Positions 45,201-53,467 of a stretch of DNA of 64,000 bases are shown one piece after another. The translations under genes and the position numbers were made by a program. The notes under the pieces were generated by a model. That model was not told the origin of the DNA. It made no database searches and saw only the letters and a list, made by a program, of their open reading frames with translations. The DNA lies in NCBI GenBank assembly GCA_944383495.1, contig CALWPT010000002.1, forward strand, positions 1 to 64,000, written 5' to 3'. How positions within the stretch are numbered: the first letter of the stretch is position 1; each line of letters starts with the position of its first letter. The DNA is from an uncultured Clostridia bacterium. GTDB lineage: Bacteria; Bacillota; Clostridia; Oscillospirales; Acutalibacteraceae.

Positions 45201-45448
45201 GGCTTTTCCAGTTCGATGACCCGTTTCACCACTTCCAGCGTCAGGGGCTCTATGTAGATTTTATCAGCCATGGTTTTGTCGGTCATAATGGTGGCGGGAT
45301 TAGAGTTGATGAGAACGACCTCCAGCCCCTCCTCCCGCAGTGCTCGGCAGGCCTGTGCGCCCGCATAGTCAAATTCCGCCGCCTGCCCAATCACGATGGG
45401 GCCCGACCCGATCACCAGTACCTTCTTAACGTCTTCTCTTTTCGGCAT
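42257..45448 (-). CDS. carB: Carbamoyl-phosphate synthase large subunit
   Basis: 1063 residues from the ATG at 45448 (a GTG six bases earlier is in frame). Two homologous ATP-grasp halves: [20 protein letters not shown] at the start, first-half [15 protein letters not shown] segments, and second-half [34 protein letters not shown]. The C-terminal MGS-like allosteric domain ends LVDITKI. It makes carbamoyl phosphate from bicarbonate, ATP and ammonia delivered by CarA. No carA lies in this window, although argF and the pyr genes both depend on the product. Confidence 0.97.
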   Translation of the reverse strand: [1063 protein letters not shown]

Positions 45449-45502
45449 TTGCACCCATTCCTTTCAAACCGCCAATTGATAATCCCTATGTTTACGCGCG
45501 GC

Positions 45503-46417
45503 TTACAGCACCGCCCGGATAGCATCCCGCATAGCCTCAGCTTCTCCCGCGGCCGCTTTTGCAAAATCCTCCCCTGCCCAAGCTTCCTTTTGATACGCGC
45601 ACATGATGGCGCGGGAAGAGTTAATAACCGCGCCCCGGCCGTTTTCGTCAAACGCGCCGGCCACATCCTTCGCGCCGCCCCCCTGGGCGCCGTACCCCGG
45701 CACCAGAAAGAAGGTGTGGGGCAGCTTTTGACGCAGTTCCGTTAGCTGTTCCGGATAAGTCGCTCCCACCACGGCGCCCACCGCCGAATACCCGAACCGG
45801 TCAATGGAAGCTTTTCCCCAACGCTCGCACAGCCGGCCCATCTCCTCGTAGACCGTTCCGTTAGCCAGAGCCTGATCCTGCAATTCGCCGGAGGAAGGAT
45901 TGGAGGTTTTAACCAATACAAAAATGCCTTTCTCCTCTTTCCGGCAAATTTCCAGCAGCGGCTTGATCCCATCGGTTCCCAAGTATCCGTTTACGGTCAG
46001 CGCCTCTCCCCCGAAGGGCGAGATTTCAATCCCGCCTATTGCTACCTTCCCCAAATAAGCGGCGGCATAGGCTTCCATCGTAGAACCAATATCGTTGCGC
46101 TTACCGTCGGTGATGACGAACATATCCTTTTCCTTGGCATAGGCGATGGTTTGGGCCAGCGCGCGCACGCCCGGCCAGCCATACAGCTCGTAATACGCGC
46201 ACTGAGGCTTTACTGCCGGAACGATGCCGCACAGCGCGTCGATCAAGCCGCGGTTAAACTGAAACAGAGCCGCAGCCGCGGCCTCCAAGGTTTCCCCATG
46301 ATCCCGCACCGCCTTGTGAACGATGTGAGCCGGAATGTATTCCAGCTTGGGGTCAAGCCCCGCCACGGTGGGGTTTTGCAGCCGGTCAATTTTTTCAATC
46401 AGCCGGGTGAACGCCAT
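45503..46417 (-). CDS. pyrF: Orotidine-5'-phosphate decarboxylase
   Basis: 304 residues from the ATG at 46417, which has AGGAGG nine bases ahead and lies inside the end of pyrC (overlap 23 bases). It decarboxylates OMP to UMP. The ~300-residue form with FVITDGKRNDIGSTMEAYAA (catalytic Lys/Asp array) belongs to the longer OMPDC group, as in Clostridia and mycobacteria. Also visible: NPTVAGLDPKLEYIP, VLVKTSNPSSGELQ, FFLVPGYGAQGGGAKDV. Confidence 0.96.
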   Translation of the reverse strand: MAFTRLIEKIDRLQNPTVAGLDPKLEYIPAHIVHKAVRDHGETLEAAAAALFQFNRGLIDALCGIVPAVKPQCAYYELYGWPGVRALAQTIAYAKEKDMFVITDGKRNDIGSTMEAYAAAYLGKVAIGGIEISPFGGEALTVNGYLGTDGIKPLLEICRKEEKGIFVLVKTSNPSSGELQDQALANGTVYEEMGRLCERWGKASIDRFGYSAVGAVVGATYPEQLTELRQKLPHTFFLVPGYGAQGGGAKDVAGAFDENGRGAVINSSRAIMCAYQKEAWAGEDFAKAAAGEAEAMRDAIRAVL

Positions 46418-47696
46418 GGTGCTCCGCCTCCTCATTAAAAATTACATTGCCTCCGACAATCGTGTATTTCACCCTGCCGGTTAGTTCCATACCGGCAAAG
46501 GGCGTGTTTCTTGCTTTAGAATGCAGCTTTTCAGGATCCACCGTCCATTTTTCCTCCATGGAAAATAGAATAATGTCCGCAGGCGCACCCGGCTTCAGCG
46601 TTCCGCCCGAAATCCCTAAAATTCTTGCAGGGCTTGTGCTCATGAGTTCCAGCAGCCGCAGAAGAGTAATATGCCCCGGCTTGACCAAATAGGTGATTCC
46701 CGCTGCCAAAGAGGTTTCCAGCCCCAAAACACCGTTGGGCGCGGACACAAAATTCGCCTTTTCTTCAGGGGCGTGAGGCGCATGGTCGGTGGCAATGGCG
46801 TCCACCGTTCCGTCCGCAATGGCGCGGATGACCGCCTCCCGGTCGCTTTCAGTCCGCAGGGGCGGATTCATTCGAAAATTGGCGTTTTTGCCCTTTAGCT
46901 TCTGATCGGTAAATACAAAATAATGGGGCGCGGTTTCACAGGTGACCCGCTTGCCCTCTGCCTTTGCCTTCCGTATCATGTCAAAGGATGCTGCCGTGCT
47001 GACATGGCAAATATGCAGCGGGCAGCCATCTGGTTGGATCAAAGAAAGTTCCCGGGCCGTAGCATTATCCTCCGCCGCGGCCGGGATCCCCTTGACCCCC
47101 AGCGCCCGGGAAGTTTCCCCCTCATGCATAACGCCACCCGCCAGCGCTAAATCCTCGCAATGGGACAAAACAGGAAGTCCTTTTAAAGCCGCCTGCTCCA
47201 GCGCGGCGCGCATCAGCCCGTCGTCGGAAACAGGGCGTCCATCGTCGGACACGGCGGCCGCGCCGGCATGCTTCAGCTCGGCAAAATCAGTTAATTCTTT
47301 TCCTTGCAGACCCCTGGTAATGGCGGCGGCCTGATAAATGTGAATTTTCGCTTTTTCGCTTTTTTCCTTTATATACGCAAGGCCGGCTTCGCTGTCCACA
47401 GCCGGTGCGGTGTTGGGCATGCACAAAACGCTGGTAACGCCGCCCGCAGCCGCGGCTGCGGCTCCGGTCAGGAGATCCTCTTTATACGTCTGCCCCGGGT
47501 CGCGGAAATGCACATGCATGTCCACAAGACCCGGCGCGGCGGTAAGGCCGCATCCGTCCAGCAGCACTGCGCCCTCCACCTCAGCCGATTCCTCTACCGA
47601 CTCAATTTTTCCATCCCGAATCAAAATGCTGCCCAGCATGTCCCGCCCGCACGAAGGATCCAATACCCGGACGTTTTTGATCAGCAATGTTCTCAC
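46395..47696 (-). CDS. pyrC: Dihydroorotase
   Basis: 433 residues, class I (type 1) amidohydrolase. Zinc ligands in VDMHVHFRDPGQTYKED, PVLSHCEDLALAGG, CPLHICHVSTAASFD and DAIATDHAPHAPEEK. It cyclises carbamoyl aspartate to dihydroorotate. Its start overlaps the pyrR stop by four bases. The partner pyrB is not adjacent. Confidence 0.96.
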   Translation of the reverse strand: MRTLLIKNVRVLDPSCGRDMLGSILIRDGKIESVEESAEVEGAVLLDGCGLTAAPGLVDMHVHFRDPGQTYKEDLLTGAAAAAAGGVTSVLCMPNTAPAVDSEAGLAYIKEKSEKAKIHIYQAAAITRGLQGKELTDFAELKHAGAAAVSDDGRPVSDDGLMRAALEQAALKGLPVLSHCEDLALAGGVMHEGETSRALGVKGIPAAAEDNATARELSLIQPDGCPLHICHVSTAASFDMIRKAKAEGKRVTCETAPHYFVFTDQKLKGKNANFRMNPPLRTESDREAVIRAIADGTVDAIATDHAPHAPEEKANFVSAPNGVLGLETSLAAGITYLVKPGHITLLRLLELMSTSPARILGISGGTLKPGAPADIILFSMEEKWTVDPEKLHSKARNTPFAGMELTGRVKYTIVGGNVIFNEEAEHHGVHPAD

Positions 47697-48241
47697 TGTG
47701 CTTCTCCTTCCTTTTCTTCCGTTGTAAAGATCGCCACGCGATTGACCCCGTCGTAGTCCTCTACCATGACCTTTACCACCTCGCTGGAGGAGGTCGGCAG
47801 GTTTTTGCCGGTGTAATCGCTGCGCAGGGGCAGCTCCCGATGTCCCCGGTCGATCAGCACGGCCAACTGAATATTGACAGGGCGGCCCCGATCCATGATC
47901 GCATCAATGGCGGCGCGGGCGCTGCGGCCGGTGTAGAGCACATCGTCCACCAAAATGACCTTTCTGCCTTCCACGGAAAAAGAGATCTGGCTTTTATCTG
48001 TATCGGAAGTGTCCCGGTCGTCCCGGTACAAGGCGATATCCAAATCGCCCACAGGAGGCATGATTCCCTCAATTTGACCAATTTTTTCCGCCATTCGCCT
48101 GGCCAAAACCGCACCCCGCCGCAAAACGCCGATCACGCAAAGATTTTCCGCGCCCCGGTTGCGTTCAATGATTTCATAGCAGATACGGGTGATCGCCCGG
48201 TTCATGGCGGCGCCGTCCATGATCTCCGCCTTTTCGGTCAT
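47693..48241 (-). CDS. pyrR: PyrR bifunctional pyr attenuation protein / uracil phosphoribosyltransferase
   Basis: 182 residues from the ATG at 48241, which has GGGGGAG six bases ahead; the frame is open to 48268. Type I phosphoribosyltransferase fold with the PRPP loop VILVDDVLYTGRSARAAID, the N-terminal AITRICYEIIERN and GVLRRGAVLARR. When UMP is bound it attaches to the pyr leader RNA and favours termination. The matching target lies immediately upstream, so the operon is autoregulated. Confidence 0.97.
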   Translation of the reverse strand: MTEKAEIMDGAAMNRAITRICYEIIERNRGAENLCVIGVLRRGAVLARRMAEKIGQIEGIMPPVGDLDIALYRDDRDTSDTDKSQISFSVEGRKVILVDDVLYTGRSARAAIDAIMDRGRPVNIQLAVLIDRGHRELPLRSDYTGKNLPTSSSEVVKVMVEDYDGVNRVAIFTTEEKEGEAQ

Positions 48242-48286
48242 ATGAATCTCCCCCTTTTTGATACGCATCCACCCGCTTTTTCCATG

Positions 48287-48311
48287 AAAAAAGCGCTGCC
48301 CAAGGCAGCGC
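48287..48311 (-). terminator. Attenuator terminator of the pyr leader
   Basis: Arms GGCGCTGCC-type pairing 48304-48311 with 48293-48300 around a three-base loop, followed on the minus strand by TTTTTT (48287-48292). It precedes the pyrR start by about 45 bases. Confidence 0.85.
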
Positions 48312-48475
48312 CTACCGTTCGGATATGCGGGGAGCGCATACCGCCGAACCTGTTTGGTGAGACTGCCTTTTTGGCCTCACAGGACCAGATTAAAGGTGTC
48401 GAATATAATTCTTTTTTCAACGTCTCAGCAACAAGACTGAGAGCTTAGCCAGAATGAACAATAGCTACGCTATTT
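48287..48475 (-). promoter_or_regulatory. PyrR-responsive leader (attenuator) of the pyr operon
   Basis: Starting near 48474 the leader contains an upstream stem (CTCAG ... CTGAG), then a PyrR binding loop with GGTCCTGTGAGGCC (48373-48387 region), close to the known ARUCCNGNGAGGYU pattern. Last comes the terminator hairpin at 48287-48311. In the known mechanism PyrR-UMP stabilises the anti-antiterminator that includes the binding loop, allowing the terminator to form. Confidence 0.85.
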
Positions 48476-48480
48476 TTTAT

Positions 48481-48509
48481 AGTATACAACACATTCCGCC
48501 AAATGTCCA
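48481..48509 (-). promoter_or_regulatory. Promoter of the pyr operon
   Basis: Minus strand: TGGACA (48504-48509), 17-base spacer, TATACT (48481-48486); each box differs from consensus by one base. It begins only about 20 bases behind the malQ stop. Confidence 0.82.
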
Positions 48510-48528
48510 CACCTTTTTTTCCTGGGTT

Positions 48529-50010
48529 TTAAAGCCGCTGGTATAGCTCGGTCATATGGCGGATTCGGTCGGAAAGCGCGGGAGAAAGCTGTTCCGGCGT
48601 CAGCCTCCATTTCCAATTTTCGCCTAGTGTGGAAGGGGTGTTCATCCGCGCTTCCCCGCCCAAACCCAGCCAATCCTGCATGGGAATCACGCACAGCTGG
48701 CTGACGCTTTCCAGCGCCGCCGCAATCAAGCGTTCCGTCAGGCGCTCTCGGGGTGCGCCGAGAAATTCCAGCACATAGCTTTGCTCTTTCTCGTGCAGGG
48801 ACGCAAACCACCCAGCAGTGGTATCGTTGTCGTGGGTGCCCGTGTAGACGACGGAATTAACCGTATGATGATGGGGCAGATAATCATTGTCTCCGCCGCT
48901 GAACGCAAATTGCAGCACCTTCATGCCGGGATATCCAGAACGATTCAGCAAATCATACACGCTGTCGGTCAGAATTCCCAGATCTTCGGCAATGATGGCC
49001 GGCTCGCCCAACGTTTCTCGCACCCGGTCAAACAGCTTCATGCCCGGGCCTTTCCGCCAGCTTCCCTTCTCTGCCGTCGAGTCTCCAAAGGGAACGGCCC
49101 AATACGCGTCAAAGCCGCGAAAATGATCAATGCGCACCTTATCAAACAGGGCAAAGGCCGCTTTCACGCGGGCAATCCACCAGTCGTACCCCCTTTTTTC
49201 ATGGACATCCCATTCATATAAAGGATTGCCCCAAAGCTGGCCTGTCGCGGAAAACGCATCGGGCGGGCAGCCGGCCACAAAGGTGGGCTCCAGCATTTCA
49301 TCCAGCTGGAACAGCGCGGGATTGGCCCAAACGTCGGCGCTGTCCAGGGCAACGTAAATTGGCAGGTCGCCGATGATACGGACATTTTTTTGAATAGCAT
49401 AGGCCTTCAAATAATTCCACTGATAAAAAAATATAAACTGAATGAATTTCCAAAAGGCGACATCCTCCGCCAGCGCTTCCCGAGCCTGTTTTAGAGCCTG
49501 CGGTTCCCGGCGCTTCAGCGGCTGAGGCCACTCCTGCCAGGAAGCGCCCCCGTGCTGTTCCTTCAGCGCCATAAACAGGGCGTAATCCTCCAGCCAGGAG
49601 CGGTTTCGCTCGGTAAACGCACGGTATTCTTCCCACTCCCCAATCCGGCTGCGGGAAAACGCGGTCCGCAGCAATGGATACCGCTCCTTATACTGTCTCT
49701 CGTAATCCACATAAGAAGCGCAGCCGCCAAAATCCACCCCGTCGCATTCCGCCGCGGTCAGCCATCCCTTTTCCAAAAACATTTCAAAGTCGATAAAGTA
49801 AGGGTTACCCGCAAAGGTGGAAAAGGACTGATAAGGGGAATCCCCATAGCTGGTGGGCCCCATGGGCAGCACCTGCCACCAGCGCTGACCGGCAGCGGCT
49901 AAAAAATCAATCCACCGGTAAGCGGCGGAGCCAAAGGTTCCGATGCCGTACCGGGAGGGAATGCTGCTGACCGGCAGCAGAATTCCGCTTTCCCGTTTCA
50001 CCGTTTCCAT
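48529..50010 (-). CDS. malQ: 4-alpha-glucanotransferase (amylomaltase)
   Basis: 493 residues from the ATG at 50010, which has AGGAGG seven bases ahead; the upstream extension of the frame is not coding. GH77 enzyme that transfers alpha-1,4-glucan segments in glycogen and maltodextrin metabolism. Visible: GILLPVSSIPSRYGIGTFG, WWQVLPMGPTSYGDSPYQS, VRIDHFRGFDAYWAVP (nucleophile Asp), AIIAEDLGILTDSV (acid/base Glu) and VYTGTHDNDTTAGW. Intracellular, without signal peptide. Not linked to the beta-glucan locus; it precedes the pyr operon without an obvious terminator between them. Confidence 0.96.
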   Translation of the reverse strand: METVKRESGILLPVSSIPSRYGIGTFGSAAYRWIDFLAAAGQRWWQVLPMGPTSYGDSPYQSFSTFAGNPYFIDFEMFLEKGWLTAAECDGVDFGGCASYVDYERQYKERYPLLRTAFSRSRIGEWEEYRAFTERNRSWLEDYALFMALKEQHGGASWQEWPQPLKRREPQALKQAREALAEDVAFWKFIQFIFFYQWNYLKAYAIQKNVRIIGDLPIYVALDSADVWANPALFQLDEMLEPTFVAGCPPDAFSATGQLWGNPLYEWDVHEKRGYDWWIARVKAAFALFDKVRIDHFRGFDAYWAVPFGDSTAEKGSWRKGPGMKLFDRVRETLGEPAIIAEDLGILTDSVYDLLNRSGYPGMKVLQFAFSGGDNDYLPHHHTVNSVVYTGTHDNDTTAGWFASLHEKEQSYVLEFLGAPRERLTERLIAAALESVSQLCVIPMQDWLGLGGEARMNTPSTLGENWKWRLTPEQLSPALSDRIRHMTELYQRL

Positions 50011-50190
50011 ACCATAACCTCCTGCAAAAGCTCTCCTTATTTTGCCCTGAAACCGCTGCCACATAACAAGCGGTTGATGGGCCCTGCCCTTTTCCATTTC
50101 TATGGGAAGCTAGGGCCCTTGTTTCCTATATGGTCCTGCGCTTTGAGCCGCTATAAAACGCCGCTTCCCCATAAAGGCCGGCCTGCGCCG

Positions 50191-50220
50191 AATAAAAACA
50201 GCGCAAAGCGTCTGTTTTTA
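50191..50220 (-). terminator. Terminator at the end of copA
   Basis: The minus strand has AAAAACAG ... CTGTTTTTATT (50192-50220), a hairpin with U-rich 3' arm that includes the copA stop codon. Confidence 0.65.
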
Positions 50221-52812
50221 TTCGGCGGTGCAGCTGAGGGGCGTATAGCCCGCTTCTGCGACCGCGTCCATCAGCGCCTGGTCGGGCACATCCTTGGAAA
50301 GCGACACGGTGGCCTGTTTTTTCTCCAGATCCACCGCCGCTTCCTCCACGCCGTCCACAGCGGCCAGCGCCTTTTGCACATGCATTTGGCAATGGGCGCA
50401 CATCATACCGTCCACATTCAATACCTTTTTCATTCCAACCGTTCCTTTCTGTGTGTTTGTATTGGGCGTCTTCGGCGAAGCAGCCGAAGGAGCTTTCCTT
50501 GATGGAGCCTCCCTTTTCGTTTTAAACAAGCGAAGGCGCAGGGCGTTGACAACGACGCAGACCGAACTGAGGCTCATGGCCGCAGAGCCGATCATGGGGC
50601 TCAGGCGCAGGCCCAAGGCGGGAAACAGCGCGCCCGCCGCCACTGGGATGCCCAAAACATTGTAAAAAAACGCCCAAAACAGGTTCATGCGGATATTCCG
50701 CACCACTGCTCGGCTCAAGTCAATCGCCGTTGCCACGTCTCCCAAGGAATCCTTCATCAAAACCACGTCGGCTGATTCAATGGCAATATCCGTTCCGGCG
50801 CTGATGGCGATTCCAATGTCCGCCCGGGTCAGCGCGGGTGCGTCGTTTACGCCGTCCCCCACCATTGCCACCTTGTGCCCCTTCTCCTGTAAGGCCCTAA
50901 TTTTGGCTTCCTTTTGGGTGGGAAGAACGTCCGCAATCGCCTCCTCGATCCCCAGTTCCTTTCGAATCGCTTCGGCGGTGACCTTGTTATCCCCGGTCAG
51001 CATGACGACATGCAGCCCCATCTGGGAAAAACGCCGGAGCGCCGCCCGGCTGGACTCCCGAACCGTGTCTGCCACGGCGATAATCCCCGCAAGTCTGCCA
51101 TCTCGGGCAAACAAAAGAGGCGTTTTCCCTTCTTTCGCCAACCGCTCCGCGTGCTCCTTGGCTTTCTGAGCCTCTTCACCGTCAAACAGCCGGTTTTCCT
51201 CCATAAACGCGGTATTTCCCGCCAAATATTCGCGCCCGCGAACGGTCGCCTTAACGCCTCGCCCGGCCGTGGCTTCAAAGGCCTCCGCCTGGGGGACTAT
51301 CAGCCCCGACAGCCTGGCCTTTTCCACCACCGCCTGGGCCAACGGATGCTCGCTGCCCGTTTCCGCAGCCGCGGCTTCCTCCAAAAGCATTTGCTCCGTC
51401 AGCTCCGGATCCAGCAGCACAACATCCGTTACCGACGGACGCCCCGAAGTGATCGTTCCCGTTTTATCCAAAACCACCGTGTCCACGTTATGAAGGTTCT
51501 CCAGACCTTCAGCGGATTTGATCAGAATTCCCATTTCCGCCGCCTTTCCGGTGCCCACCATGATGGCCACCGGCGTCGCCAGGCCCAAGGCACAGGGACA
51601 GGAGATCACCAGCACCGCAATGGCATTGGACAAAGCGAACTCAAAGGTCTGGCCTGCAATCAGCCAAACAACCGCCGTAATAATTGCAATCCCAATCACC
51701 ACCGGCACAAACACGCCGCTGACCTTATCCGCCAGGCGGGCGATGGGCGCTTTTGAGTTGCCGGCCTCGTCCACCAACCGGATAATCTGCGCCAGCGTGG
51801 TATCCTCTCCGACCTTTGAAGCCTGGAAGCGGAAGGAACCGTTTTTATTGATGGTAGCGGAAATTACCGGATCTCCGGGATTTTTTTCTACCGGAATGCT
51901 CTCTCCGGTAATGGCCGCCTGATCCACATAGCCACGACCCTCTGTTACCACACCGTCCACAGGGATCCCCTCGCCGGGACGAATCACAACAATATCCCCT
52001 GCAACGACCTGTTCCGCCGGAATAGCTAGTTCCGTGCCGCCGCGGATCACCACCGCGCTTTTGGGGGCCAAATCCACCAGCTTTCCCAGCGCGTCAGAGG
52101 TCTTGGCTTTTGATTTTGCCTCCAGATATTTTCCCACCGTCACCAAGGTGAGAATCATGGCGGAGGATTCAAAATACAGCGCGTGGGAATATTCATGCAC
52201 CAGCGCCATATTTCCGTGGCCAAAGCCATAGGCCATACGGAACATGGAAAACAGCCCGTAGAGCAAAGCCGCACCGGAGCCGATGGCCACCAGGGAATCC
52301 ATATTCGGCGCGCGATGGAACAGGGATTTCAGGCCGTTTTGAAAAAAGTGCCGGTTGATAAATAGGATTGGAACCGTGATCACCAGCTGCGCCAGGGCTG
52401 AAACCAGCGCGTTTTCCATCCCTGATAAAAAATCGGGAACCGGCAGATATATCATAGGCCCCATTGCGATATACATCAATGGGATCAGCAGCGCAGCCGA
52501 AGCGGTCAGCCGGCGTTTCATGCTTTTTTGACTGGCCGCCGCCCGTTCCTTTCGATTCTCCCATTCGCTTCGGAACCCGCCGGGCTGGTCTTTGGCTTGC
52601 TCCAGGGAAGCGGCTCCATACCCGATTTCCCGCACCGCGCTGATAATCTGGCCCGAATTCACCGCCGCCTCGTCGTAGGCCACCGTCATTTGATTATTCA
52701 GAAGGCTTACATTAACATCCTGCACGCCCTCCAGCTTCTGCACACACCGGGTCACATTGGCCTGGCAGGCCGCGCAGGTCATGCCGGTGATATTATATTT
52801 TTCCGTTTTCAC
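50218..52812 (-). CDS. copA: Copper-exporting P1B-type ATPase with C-terminal CopZ-like domain
   Basis: 864 residues. N-terminal metal-binding domain with GMTCAAC (Cys13, Cys16); membrane spans; TGES actuator loop; the copper-transfer motif SCPCALGLATP (Cys405, Cys407); DKTGTITSG phosphorylation site (Asp449); MVGDGVNDAPAL. After NALRLRLFKTK, the usual end of CopA, a 35-residue Pro/Ser/Thr/Lys linker leads to a second metal-binding domain (residues 794-864, DGMMCAHCQMHVQKAL) that looks exactly like a free CopZ chaperone. Met794 has AAAGGA about nine bases ahead, so CopZ may also be made on its own. It pumps Cu(I) out of the cell. It follows csoR by 13 bases. Confidence 0.96.
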   Translation of the reverse strand: MKTEKYNITGMTCAACQANVTRCVQKLEGVQDVNVSLLNNQMTVAYDEAAVNSGQIISAVREIGYGAASLEQAKDQPGGFRSEWENRKERAAASQKSMKRRLTASAALLIPLMYIAMGPMIYLPVPDFLSGMENALVSALAQLVITVPILFINRHFFQNGLKSLFHRAPNMDSLVAIGSGAALLYGLFSMFRMAYGFGHGNMALVHEYSHALYFESSAMILTLVTVGKYLEAKSKAKTSDALGKLVDLAPKSAVVIRGGTELAIPAEQVVAGDIVVIRPGEGIPVDGVVTEGRGYVDQAAITGESIPVEKNPGDPVISATINKNGSFRFQASKVGEDTTLAQIIRLVDEAGNSKAPIARLADKVSGVFVPVVIGIAIITAVVWLIAGQTFEFALSNAIAVLVISCPCALGLATPVAIMVGTGKAAEMGILIKSAEGLENLHNVDTVVLDKTGTITSGRPSVTDVVLLDPELTEQMLLEEAAAAETGSEHPLAQAVVEKARLSGLIVPQAEAFEATAGRGVKATVRGREYLAGNTAFMEENRLFDGEEAQKAKEHAERLAKEGKTPLLFARDGRLAGIIAVADTVRESSRAALRRFSQMGLHVVMLTGDNKVTAEAIRKELGIEEAIADVLPTQKEAKIRALQEKGHKVAMVGDGVNDAPALTRADIGIAISAGTDIAIESADVVLMKDSLGDVATAIDLSRAVVRNIRMNLFWAFFYNVLGIPVAAGALFPALGLRLSPMIGSAAMSLSSVCVVVNALRLRLFKTKREAPSRKAPSAASPKTPNTNTQKGTVGMKKVLNVDGMMCAHCQMHVQKALAAVDGVEEAAVDLEKKQATVSLSKDVPDQALMDAVAEAGYTPLSCTAE

Positions 52813-52825
52813 GAGTTGGCCTCCT

Positions 52826-53161
52826 TTATTTCAGTTTCTTAATCAGCTCTACCGCCTCGTCAACGACCTGCATATTGCCCTTCTGGATTTCCTCCGCCAC
52901 GCAGGTTTCCAAATGATCCTGCAGGATTAAATAGCCAAAAGCCTGCAAAGCGCTTTCCACTGCGGCGACTTGTGTCAGGATATCGCCGCAGTACCGGTTA
53001 TCCTCCAGCATTTTACTAATCCCGCCAAGCTGCCCGATCATCCGTTTCAGGCGGTTTTGCAGCTGGCGCTGCTCCAGCTCCCCCCGCGGCGTCGCTTTAT
53101 AGTGGCAGCGGCATTCCGCCTTTTCCTCCACTGCTTGCGCTGCATCCTGTTGAAGCTTCAT
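52826..53161 (-). CDS. csoR: Copper-sensing repressor CsoR
   Basis: 111 residues, all-helical CsoR/RcnR family. The Cu(I) ligand set is complete: Cys58 (NRYCGDILTQ), His83 and Cys87 (LQDHLETCV), with the 25- and 4-residue spacings of known copper-responsive CsoR. An N-terminal Cys/His-rich tail (ECRCHYKA) is extra. GGAGG lies nine bases before the ATG. It is first in the csoR-copA operon and should repress it until copper binds. Confidence 0.95.
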   Translation of the reverse strand: MKLQQDAAQAVEEKAECRCHYKATPRGELEQRQLQNRLKRMIGQLGGISKMLEDNRYCGDILTQVAAVESALQAFGYLILQDHLETCVAEEIQKGNMQVVDEAVELIKKLK

Positions 53162-53177
53162 CCCATTTCGCCTCCAT

Positions 53178-53234
53178 ATACCCCGTGGGGGTATTTATTG
53201 TGTTTATTATAATACCCTCCCCGGGTATTGTCAA
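53178..53234 (-). promoter_or_regulatory. csoR-copA promoter with two CsoR boxes
   Basis: Minus strand: perfect TTGACA (53229-53234), 17-base spacer, perfect TATAAT (53206-53211). The spacer itself (53212-53228, ATACCCGGGGAGGGTAT) is a G/C-rich palindrome of the CsoR operator type, and a second copy, ATACCCCCACGGGGTAT, lies at 53178-53194 just before the ribosome-binding site. Repressor bound in the spacer would block polymerase directly. Confidence 0.85.
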
Positions 53235-53394
53235 GGGTATATAAAAATTTTGCATACCCTAAAACGTCATGCCGGCTGCGGAAAAAGCTGTTTCTTTATA
53301 GTCTTTGCACAGCAACCGTTTGTAACCGTAAAACCACCTATTTTTTTCTGCAAATGAGGCAATCCACCTAGGCTTTGGCCTTTGCAGACGCCTG

Positions 53395-53434
53395 CAAAAA
53401 ACTCCTGTGGCCAATTCGTTGTCGGCCACAGGAG
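53395..53434. terminator. Bidirectional terminator behind the DUF4153-type gene
   Basis: Arms CTCCTGTGGCC / GGCCACAGGAG (53402-53412 and 53424-53434), with T runs on both outer sides: TTTTTT on the minus strand and TTTTT on the plus strand. It ends the transcript of the gene at 53468. Confidence 0.8.
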
Positions 53435-53467
53435 CTTTTTGCATTTTTCTAATTCAGCTGGGCGGCG

